Source: Clostridiales bacterium (GTDB lineage: Bacteria > Bacillota > Clostridia > Oscillospirales > Oscillospiraceae). Taken from it: 22,085 bases of DNA. The translations under genes were made by a program, and so were the position numbers. The notes beneath the pieces were generated by a model that saw only the letters and a list, made by a program, of their open reading frames with translations, did no database searches and was not told the origin of the DNA. Shown in pieces: positions 16,377 to 22,085 of this stretch; positions within the stretch are counted from its first letter, which is position 1, and each line of letters starts with the position of its first letter. Location: positions 1 to 22,085 of the forward strand of contig JAAYCC010000206.1 of the NCBI GenBank assembly GCA_012729875.1. The letters are read 5' to 3'.

Positions 16377-16588
16377 AGTATGTAGACCTCGGCCGCATCG
16401 ACTCGTGCTTCAGATATTTTGTCATCTTTTCATATTCCCAAAAACGGAACGATAAAGCGACTTTTTTCTGTTTTCGCGTTACCGAATTTCTTTTGAATTT
16501 CGGAACAGATGTTCAAAGGAGAACATAAGCCGCGCCGCCGTCAAAAGCGGTTTAAAACAGTCTTCCACACGAGCCGATACGGCAAACA
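16377..16588. other. Non-coding stretch between yqzL and recO with two hairpins
   Basis: I find no convincing gene in these 212 bases. There is an imperfect hairpin at 16478-16506 (about 12 base pairs with one bulge and one mismatch around a TTTT loop). An 18-base palindrome, ATGTTC-AAAGGA-GAACAT, lies at 16509-16526. Neither is followed by a U-tract in either direction, so they are not ordinary intrinsic terminators. No good promoter is visible. Confidence 0.5.
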
Positions 16589-16753
16589 TCAAAAGCGGAT
16601 CCGTGGCGTCTCGCCCGTCCCGCTGAAAGCGAGCGTGTCTTTCGGCGGGAAATCGGGCCTTCGATTTTTCTGTCTTAGCTCCGATTTATAGAGAAGATAG
16701 CAAAACGGTTCACCTGTTTCACAAAACATCCGCCACAGACAATTGTCCGTCAT
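16589..16753 (-). CDS. yqzL: YqzL-like small protein (54 aa)
   Basis: A 54-codon frame runs from ATG at 16753 to TGA at 16589. Its ribosome site, GAGGTGA with 6 bases to the ATG, is among the best in the window. The N-terminal half contains LWRMFCETGEPFCYLLYK (6-23), which resembles the W..F..TG....YLLYK pattern I recall for the YqzL-like family. The C-terminal half is a polar Arg/Pro-rich tail. In Bacillus yqzL lies between era and recO, exactly the position here, 59 bases after era. No molecular function is known for the family. The call rests on motif plus synteny, and the symbol is assigned on that basis. Confidence 0.75.
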   Translation of the reverse strand: MTDNCLWRMFCETGEPFCYLLYKSELRQKNRRPDFPPKDTLAFSGTGETPRIRF

Positions 16754-16812
16754 AAGACATCACCTCGCTGGACTTATTATGCCCATGGCCCGGTGGTATA
16801 TTATCGCCAATT

Positions 16813-17715
16813 TTATTCTGAGTAGCCAAAATTACGAAGCTGAACTTCGCTGTCACGCCAGTTGTTCTTGACCTTAACCCAGGTCTGCAGATAGACCTTC
16901 GTCCCCATAAAGCGCTCAATGTCACGCCGGGAGAGCTCTCCGACTTTTTTAAGCATTGAACCGTTTTTCCCGATTATTATGCCCTTGTGACTGTCCTTTT
17001 CGCAGTAAATCGTCACATCAAGGTCGATAATCTCCGTGTCCTCACGCTCGGTAAAGCGAGTCACAACCACAGCTGTACCGTGAGGTATCTCCTTGTCCAG
17101 ACACAGCAGCAGCTTTTCACGGACTATCTCTGCGCAAATCTGTCTCTCAGGCTGGTCTGTGTTTATGTCCTCAGGGAAGAGCTTAGGCCCGGGCTCGGCA
17201 AATTTTTCCAGTTCCTTCATCAGATCCTCGGTCCCCTCGGCTCTCTTGGCGCTGATGGGGACGACCGCCTCGAAATCGCAAAGTCCTGTGTAGGCTGTTA
17301 TTACAGCCAGCAGCTCCTCCTTGGCAACGGTATCTATCTTATTTATGACCAGCACAGCTGGACTTTTGCTCTGTTTTATTTGCTCAATGAGCTCCAGTTC
17401 CTGCGGCCCGGGCTGAGGGATCGGCTCCACCATTAGCACCACGGCGTCCACGTCCGCTATGCTCTCACGGACGGTTTTTACCATATAGTCGCCAAGACGT
17501 GTTCTAGCCTTGTGAAAGCCCGGAGTGTCCACAAGGATAATCTGCGTATCGCCGCGGTTTACTATAGCGCAGATGCGGTTGCGGGTCGTCTGCGGCTTGC
17601 TGGTGACAATGGATATCTTCTCTCCGACAAGCGTGTTGGCGAGCGTGGATTTCCCAACATTCGGCCGTCCCGCTATGGTTATCATCGCGCACTTTGACTG
17701 CTGCGTCTGTTTCAT
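16813..17715 (-). CDS. era: GTPase Era
   Basis: Era is a GTPase that binds the 3' end of 16S rRNA and assists 30S assembly. The 300-residue product has G1 GRPNVGKST (16-24), a switch I region with PQTTRNR, G3 DTPG (63-66), G4 NKID (125-128) and G5 SAK. The C-terminal KH domain carries KGIIIGKNGSMLKKVG. The ATG has AAGGAG 6 bases upstream. The 85-base gap before it (17716-17800) holds a possible TTGAAA-N16-TATAGA promoter on the minus strand (17736-17763), but it is weak and would start almost on the ribosome site. era may instead be co-transcribed with dgkA. Confidence 0.97.
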   Translation of the reverse strand: MKQTQQSKCAMITIAGRPNVGKSTLANTLVGEKISIVTSKPQTTRNRICAIVNRGDTQIILVDTPGFHKARTRLGDYMVKTVRESIADVDAVVLMVEPIPQPGPQELELIEQIKQSKSPAVLVINKIDTVAKEELLAVITAYTGLCDFEAVVPISAKRAEGTEDLMKELEKFAEPGPKLFPEDINTDQPERQICAEIVREKLLLCLDKEIPHGTAVVVTRFTEREDTEIIDLDVTIYCEKDSHKGIIIGKNGSMLKKVGELSRRDIERFMGTKVYLQTWVKVKNNWRDSEVQLRNFGYSE

Positions 17716-17800
17716 TAGTATCTCCTTAATCTGTTTCTATATATATAGTATGTTATTTTTCAAAAACTGCCCGCAATGCAAGTGGAGTCAGTTAGCCTGA

Positions 17801-18256
17801 TTATTTTCTCCCCTTAAAGCCCCATACGAACAGCGACAGCGGTATGAGCGTTATTACAACCGCTGCGGCAGCTGCAGGGTTGTTTTCAGTGAAACGCCAT
17901 ACATTTTCAAGCTTTTCTTCTCTGAAAAAAATAATACAGCCGACGGCCGCGGATACCGCCGCCGCGCAGAGCACGCCTCCGGCCGCTATGTCCTTTGCGT
18001 GTCTGATGCCCTCGGACTTGTCCGGATGCAGCGTGTCGCAAAGGCGCTCCAGCGAGGTATTGACACACTCTAAAGCCGTCACCGAGGCTATGCATATCAA
18101 AACGGCTGCCCACTCAGTCACCGAAAGGCGCGTTATTAAAGCTGCTAGAACGACATAGAAGGCGAAGCACAGATGTATGCGCATATTGCGCTCATTTTTT
18201 ACTGTCCAGACAACGCCGCGAAAGGCATACACAAAGCTGTGAAATAGATTTCTCAT
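17801..18256 (-). CDS. dgkA: Diacylglycerol/undecaprenol kinase family protein (DgkA)
   Basis: This is a small integral membrane lipid kinase. The Firmicutes members phosphorylate undecaprenol rather than diacylglycerol, feeding the carrier lipid used by MraY. The 151-residue product has the family signature ECVNTSLERLCD (63-74) followed by HAKDIAAGGVL, and three hydrophobic segments as usual. A fourth hydrophobic stretch at the C-terminus (about 127-146) makes it longer than typical 120-130-residue homologues. The signature reads NTS where NTA is commoner. The ATG overlaps the ybeY stop as ATGA. Substrate choice is inferred from lineage. Confidence 0.9.
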   Translation of the reverse strand: MRNLFHSFVYAFRGVVWTVKNERNMRIHLCFAFYVVLAALITRLSVTEWAAVLICIASVTALECVNTSLERLCDTLHPDKSEGIRHAKDIAAGGVLCAAAVSAAVGCIIFFREEKLENVWRFTENNPAAAAAVVITLIPLSLFVWGFKGRK

Positions 18257-18750
18257 TCTTCCGTCACGCCCTCTATCCGCGCCATAATCTCCTTTTCACG
18301 GGATCGCATGGCGCGCTTCATCTCGCCGTCATCCATGTGGTCATAGCCCAAAAGGTGCAGCACGGAGTGGACGGTCAGGTATTGCATCTCATGCCTCGCT
18401 CCGTGGCCGAACTGCCTGCCCTGAGCGCGTACGTGCTCCATGGAGATCGCCATATCGCCGAGAAAGACTCTCCCCGTATTGGGATCGGTCTCGGCTGCAC
18501 GGGGATCGAAGCCTCCGGCCTCAAGCTCGGCGGCGGGAAAGGACAGGACGTCTGTTGAACTGTCCACCCGACGGAATTCGCGGTTTATGGCGCGTATGCC
18601 CTCGTCGTCGGTCAGCAGGACGCTGAGCTCGCAGGGAACGCTGATTTTCTCCTCTTTGAGTGCTGTGTTTACCGCACGGCGGATTAATCTTTTGGCGTTC
18701 GGACAGCCGAGGCCCTTTTTATCCCGGCGCAGAACGATCTTGTTTTTCAT
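18253..18750 (-). CDS. ybeY: Endoribonuclease YbeY, rRNA maturation factor
   Basis: YbeY is a zinc-dependent RNase involved in 16S rRNA 3'-end maturation and ribosome quality control. The 165-residue protein has the metal-binding motif HSVLHLLGYDH (H128, H132, H138) and the preceding STDVLSFP and LGDMAIS segments of the family. The ATG shares one base with the phoH TGA. It sits next to phoH without the pgpH-type 7TM-HD gene that often separates them in Firmicutes. Confidence 0.96.
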   Translation of the reverse strand: MKNKIVLRRDKKGLGCPNAKRLIRRAVNTALKEEKISVPCELSVLLTDDEGIRAINREFRRVDSSTDVLSFPAAELEAGGFDPRAAETDPNTGRVFLGDMAISMEHVRAQGRQFGHGARHEMQYLTVHSVLHLLGYDHMDDGEMKRAMRSREKEIMARIEGVTEE

Positions 18751-19793
18751 CAGGCTTTCCTCTTGTATGTTCTCTGAGCCTCTTTCTTTGCGGCTGGCTT
18801 TGCAGGCACTTTGGGAGCGGACTGCGGCGACGGTGTCCCGCGCTTTTTGTCGTCCTTTTCGTATGCCTCAATTATCCGCTGAACAAGGACATGGCGGACG
18901 ACGTCCGCACCTGTGAGGTTGCAGATTTTGATGTCCTTCACGCCCTTAAGAACGCGCACAGCCTCCTTGAGACCGCTCAGCTTGTCGCCAGGCAGGTCAA
19001 CCTGAGTCACGTCTCCCGTTATGACGGCCTTTGAGCCGAAGCCCAGACGGGTGAGAAACATCTTCATCTGCTCGCGTGAGGTGTTCTGTGCCTCGTCGAG
19101 TATGATAAAGCTGTCGTCCAGGGTCCGTCCGCGCATATAGGCCAGCGGCGCGACCTCTATGTTGCCGCGCTCCAAATATTTGTTGTAGGTCTCCGCGCCC
19201 AGCATATCGAAAAGCGCGTCGTAGAGAGGGCGGAGATAGGGGTCGACCTTGCTCTGCAGGTCGCCGGGAAGAAAACCCAGCCGCTCGCCCGCCTCGACGG
19301 CCGGACGCGTTAAAATGATGCGGTTGACCTCCTTTTTCCGGAAGGAGGCCACGGCGGCGGCCACGGCGAGATAGGTCTTTCCGGTACCGGCAGGCCCTAT
19401 ACCCAGTGTGATTGTATTGTTCTGAATCGCGTCTACATATTCCTTCTGGCCGACGGTCTTAGCCTTGACAGGCTTGCCCTTGGCAGTTATGCAGATGACG
19501 TCCCCGGCTATCCGGTCAATTTTGCTCTCCGCGCCCTCGCGGACAAGTTTTATGATATAGCGGACGTTCTGCTCGTCGATATTCTCGCCTCTGGCGGCGA
19601 GGGACAAAAGCCCCGTGATCGCCTTCTCCGCAAACATCACGTTTTCGGGTTCGCCGGTGATATGAAGCTCGGACTCGCGGTCTGTAACTCTGACGCCCAA
19701 CTCGTTTTCAATGATGTTTATATTTCTGTCAAAGGAGCCGAAAACGCTGATTATCTGCTCCATCCTGTCCACGGTCATGATTCTCTCTGTCAT
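18750..19793 (-). CDS. phoH: PhoH family ATPase (PhoL/YbeZ type)
   Basis: This is a cytoplasmic P-loop ATPase, often a partner of YbeY and linked to RNA metabolism. The 347-residue product has an N-terminal KH-like segment (about 10-65), Walker A GPAGTGKT (133-140), the ILTRPAVEAGERLGFLPGD motif of the family and Walker B FIILDEAQN (229-237). It also has GDVTQVDLP. The last 30 or so residues form a basic Lys/Pro/Ala-rich tail that looks disordered. The ATG overlaps the yqfD stop as ATGA. Confidence 0.95.
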   Translation of the reverse strand: MTERIMTVDRMEQIISVFGSFDRNINIIENELGVRVTDRESELHITGEPENVMFAEKAITGLLSLAARGENIDEQNVRYIIKLVREGAESKIDRIAGDVICITAKGKPVKAKTVGQKEYVDAIQNNTITLGIGPAGTGKTYLAVAAAVASFRKKEVNRIILTRPAVEAGERLGFLPGDLQSKVDPYLRPLYDALFDMLGAETYNKYLERGNIEVAPLAYMRGRTLDDSFIILDEAQNTSREQMKMFLTRLGFGSKAVITGDVTQVDLPGDKLSGLKEAVRVLKGVKDIKICNLTGADVVRHVLVQRIIEAYEKDDKKRGTPSPQSAPKVPAKPAAKKEAQRTYKRKA

Positions 19794-21022
19794 CGAGTGT
19801 CTGTTTCCTCCTCATCGGCGGCCTTCGCCGCGTCAATCTCGAATTGCGTCAGCTCTTCGTCCTCCGCGATGTCCTGTACACATTCTGCCCTGAGCGTAGC
19901 TACCGCATAGCCCCCAGCAGAGGAAAAAGCTATGTGCTGCTCCACTATCTCACCGTCTTTACCGACGGAATGCCTAAGCACGCCTTCAAGCGCTCTTTGC
20001 AGGGCCTCTTTTATTTCGTTCTCCGTGAAGCTGTGCTCCACTATTTCATACTTTAAGGCTCTCTCACGCACAAAGGTAACGGGAAGGGTAAAAAGTCCCC
20101 TAATGCCCGCCCGATGTTCTTCTATGATAATATCACAATCGCCGCTTATAATTCTACTGCTACGGTAAAAATTTATACGATGTTTTCCCAGAACAAGGAA
20201 ATATTGTCTGTATTCTCTACCGGAATAGATCTTTTCTGAATAAGTAAGCGGCATTACGGCGCTTATCTCATACCACGTACGTGCAAGCACACTGCCGCTC
20301 GCGTGGACTATACGCGGCTGTCCAAAGGAGCTGGGCACCACCCCGTCTATCAGCTTATCGCCATCTACCGCAGTCTGTCCGTTTACAAAAATCGGGTATC
20401 CGCGCAGTACGCTGAGCCGCTCAATAATGCCCGCTCTGGACGCGACGATTTTCACCGGCGCGTCTGTATCGAACAGCTCCGGCTTCTCCGTCGCCTCGCG
20501 CACCTGTATTCTCACACGGCTGCCAAAGACGGAGACCCCAACCCATTTGAGCTCGGGTATCTGCATTATAACCCGTGAGCGTATTATATCCGAAGAATAT
20601 GAGGGCCAGAAGCTGCCGATATATATGCCGCTATCCTCCAGCGCATTTAGTATCTCCGTATCCGTAACCGTCTCGTTGCCGATTATTTCGATTTTCCAAA
20701 CAAAAAGAGACGCAAGCAGTAGAAGTATACACAGCGCCAAAGGCAGCACCCAGAGCACAGGGCGGTAGCGAAGGCGCTTTGTCAAAAGCGGCGCGCCGCG
20801 TCTTTCAGTGATCTCAATATCGCAGCAGCTTTTTTTTGCAAAGCTTGCAATTTCATCGGCACAGTCCAGCCTGCATCTGAAAACTATCGTAAATTCGCCG
20901 GTCGGCTCCGGTCTCCAGAACTCAAGGGATTTTTCTGCGCATATATTCAGCACGCTCTCGGGGCAGGCGCCGGTGACCTTTATTACCGCATAGCCCCTTA
21001 ATCTGTCGGACAATCTCTCCAT
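19790..21022 (-). CDS. yqfD: Sporulation protein YqfD
   Basis: This is a mother-cell sporulation membrane protein of unknown biochemical role. The 410-residue product has a cytoplasmic N-terminal domain (1-88), one strong membrane span (about 89-110), then WKIEIIGNETVTDTEILNAL, which resembles the start of a POTRA/FtsQ-like domain. A large extracytoplasmic portion follows and the C-terminus is acidic. An ATG with GAGGTGA 4-6 bases upstream sets the start, 9 bases after yqfC. Pairing with yqfC upstream and phoH downstream is the conserved Firmicutes order. In B. subtilis the yqfC-yqfD pair is under sigma-E; the same is inferred here. Confidence 0.92.
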   Translation of the reverse strand: MERLSDRLRGYAVIKVTGACPESVLNICAEKSLEFWRPEPTGEFTIVFRCRLDCADEIASFAKKSCCDIEITERRGAPLLTKRLRYRPVLWVLPLALCILLLLASLFVWKIEIIGNETVTDTEILNALEDSGIYIGSFWPSYSSDIIRSRVIMQIPELKWVGVSVFGSRVRIQVREATEKPELFDTDAPVKIVASRAGIIERLSVLRGYPIFVNGQTAVDGDKLIDGVVPSSFGQPRIVHASGSVLARTWYEISAVMPLTYSEKIYSGREYRQYFLVLGKHRINFYRSSRIISGDCDIIIEEHRAGIRGLFTLPVTFVRERALKYEIVEHSFTENEIKEALQRALEGVLRHSVGKDGEIVEQHIAFSSAGGYAVATLRAECVQDIAEDEELTQFEIDAAKAADEEETDTR

Positions 21023-21031
21023 TGCGTCACC

Positions 21032-21301
21032 TCAAACGAACTCGACGGCTATTACAAAACCTCTGATGACGATCTTCGTCCGAGTCATATAGGCGAGGCA
21101 CAGATCCCGTCCCGACACACGGCAGCAGCCGTAGCGTGTACGTATCTCTATGCACTCCGGTGTCAGCAGACTCAGTCCTCCGTGGTTCTCCACATACACC
21201 TCGCTGGTGCCGGAGACCGTCACTCTCGCCGCCTCCGGCAGAACATCCGCAGGCAGCATCAGCTTCTCGGCAACGGACCATACGGGTTTTGCTTCACTCA
21301 C
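21032..21301 (-). CDS. yqfC: Sporulation protein YqfC
   Basis: The predicted 89 residues match the small YqfC family: LMLPADVL (14-21), RVTVSGTSEVYVENHGGL (26-43, compare the family's LYIENHRG), and a C-terminal TKIVIRGFVIAVEF. The start is taken as GTG at 21301, since GAGGTGGTG lies about 9 bases upstream and the resulting length fits the family. A longer frame to 21361 would read through that ribosome site. Its function is unknown beyond mother-cell expression in sporulation. It heads the long leftward gene series and is divergent from the ylbJ-like gene. Confidence 0.88.
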   Translation of the reverse strand: MSEAKPVWSVAEKLMLPADVLPEAARVTVSGTSEVYVENHGGLSLLTPECIEIRTRYGCCRVSGRDLCLAYMTRTKIVIRGFVIAVEFV

Positions 21302-21405
21302 GAAAATCACCACCTCAGATAAGACTATGCTCGCCAAAGCGTTTACAGCACCGCGGGGCAAGTTCGCGCGTCAAGCGGCATAGACTTTTTGGGGGAGGTG
21401 AGAGT
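21302..21405. promoter_or_regulatory. Divergent intergenic region, yqfC / ylbJ-like
   Basis: These 104 bases must hold the promoters of both divergent sporulation genes. A near-perfect inverted repeat, AAGACTATGC (21321-21330) and GCATAGACTT (21378-21387), places a GCATAG-(A/T)-CTT element in the correct orientation upstream of each gene. CATA begins the -10 of mother-cell sigma factors E and K, so these may be paired -10 elements. I could not identify convincing -35 partners. Confidence 0.35.
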
Positions 21406-22085
21406 TTGAAGCGTTATTTTTCGTTTTTCTTTGCGGCAACACTCACACTGGGGGTGCTGGCGGGACTTCTCATCTCCCCCTCCGAAGCGTATCAGTCCGC
21501 AAAAAGCAGCCTTGCGCTCTGCGCGGGAACAATAGTACCTTCGCTCTTTCCCTTTATGGTGGTCTCCAATATGATACTGCGCCTTGGACTGGCAGAGCGG
21601 CTTGGGAGGGCGTTCGAGCCGCTCGCCCGACGGCTTTTCCGCGTATCGGGAGCCGGCGCGACCGTCTTTGTCCTTAGTCTGGCGGGCGGCTACCCTCTGG
21701 GTGCGTTGACAGTATCGGAGCTGTATTCGGGTGGTAGGATCACAAGAAGCGAGGCAGGCCGTCTTCTGCGCTTTTGCGACAACTGCGGCCCCGCATTTAT
21801 TGTCTCGGTAGCGGGAAGCTGCGTCTTTGGCAGCGCCCGTGTGGGTTTTTTCCTGTACGGCGTCCACGCGCTTTCCGCAGTTTTGGTGGGGACCATCTCC
21901 CGCCGCGGTACAGCTGACGCCACCGGCACCCCGCGCATAAAAGGGCAGAGCCTCTCCGCCGCGTTCACCGGAAGCGTCAGCCGAGCCTCTCTGACCTGTC
22001 TCTCCGTCTGCGGCTTCATCACTTTTTTCGGTGTGTGCATAGGGCTTCTGGACGCATGGAACTTCCTGCCCTCCCTCTGCGGGCG
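21406..22085 (+). CDS. Sporulation integral membrane protein YlbJ-like (nucleoside-recognition/Gate family), partial
   Basis: This is the only plus-strand gene. It starts at TTG (21406) behind the strong ribosome site GGAGGTGAGAG and stays open to the window edge, giving 226 residues of a longer protein. It is hydrophobic, with repeated membrane segments. Characteristic stretches are AGTIVPSLFPFMVVSNM (about 44-60), LAGGYPLGALTVSELY and RLLRFCDNCGPAFIVSVAG, which match the YlbJ pattern of 'ASGYPxG' followed by 'NxxGPxF'. In B. subtilis YlbJ is a mother-cell protein needed for spore cortex formation and heat resistance. SpoVV is another name used for this protein. The C-terminal half is outside the window, so other members of the same superfamily cannot be fully excluded. 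Confidence 0.82.
   Translation, partial: MKRYFSFFFAATLTLGVLAGLLISPSEAYQSAKSSLALCAGTIVPSLFPFMVVSNMILRLGLAERLGRAFEPLARRLFRVSGAGATVFVLSLAGGYPLGALTVSELYSGGRITRSEAGRLLRFCDNCGPAFIVSVAGSCVFGSARVGFFLYGVHALSAVLVGTISRRGTADATGTPRIKGQSLSAAFTGSVSRASLTCLSVCGFITFFGVCIGLLDAWNFLPSLCG

Noticed and set aside
16509..16691. 60-codon plus-strand frame (starts MFKGEHKPRRRQ) overlapping yqzL
   Set aside because: Its start lies in the 16509-16526 palindrome and it is antisense to the better supported yqzL. There is no ribosome site, and the basic product looks like an antisense artefact.
1..22085. Search for tRNA, rRNA, CRISPR arrays, insertion sequences, phage or defence genes
   Set aside because: I saw no clover-leaf sequences, direct-repeat arrays, transposase-like frames or compositional breaks. 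Essentially the whole window is accounted for by core genes.

Overview
This window is a block of core bacterial housekeeping genes, almost all read leftward (minus strand). It looks like an endospore-forming member of the Firmicutes, class Clostridia, possibly Oscillospirales. The evidence is strong GGAGG-type ribosome binding sites, sporulation genes yqfC, yqfD and a ylbJ-like gene, an HPr with both His15 and Ser46, and a MurE carrying the DNPR meso-diaminopimelate signature. Composition is even and moderately GC-rich throughout. There are no mobile elements, RNA genes or CRISPR repeats. The lineage below class level is inference.

Layout from right to left, in the direction of most transcription. 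(1) 21406-22085 is the only plus-strand gene, a ylbJ-like sporulation membrane protein that starts at TTG and runs off the window. It is divergent from yqfC. (2) 21301 down to 15633 holds yqfC, yqfD, phoH, ybeY, dgkA, era, a 54-codon yqzL-like gene and recO. This is the classical Firmicutes era neighbourhood, but without pgpH/yqfF and cdd. Several of these genes overlap as ATGA. mutS2 follows. (3) 13167-12774 is a compact single-gene HPr unit with its own promoter and terminator. (4) 12772-9196 holds uvrC, rsmD, coaD and an unrecognised coiled-coil protein, tightly coupled, with a promoter before uvrC and a strong inverted-repeat terminator at the end. (5) 9076 to the left edge is the division and cell wall (dcw) cluster: promoter, an array of MraZ boxes, mraZ, rsmH, ftsL, a class B penicillin-binding protein with two PASTA domains, murE, mraY, ftsW and murG (cut by the window edge). 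murF and murD, usually found inside this cluster, are absent from it here.

Functionally, the dcw genes make lipid II (MurE, MraY, MurG) and build septal peptidoglycan (FtsW, PBP, FtsL), with MraZ likely autoregulating the operon. The middle genes cover DNA repair (UvrC, MutS2, RecO), ribosome maturation (RsmH, RsmD, YbeY, Era), coenzyme A synthesis (CoaD), lipid carrier recycling (DgkA family) and carbon-catabolite signalling (HPr). The right-hand end adds mother-cell sporulation genes.

I found no clear new biological system. The most useful observations are a well-formed MraZ operator array, two genes that simple ORF calling tends to miss (yqzL and ylbJ), the missing murF/murD and pgpH/cdd, and one conserved-looking coiled-coil protein of unknown role.
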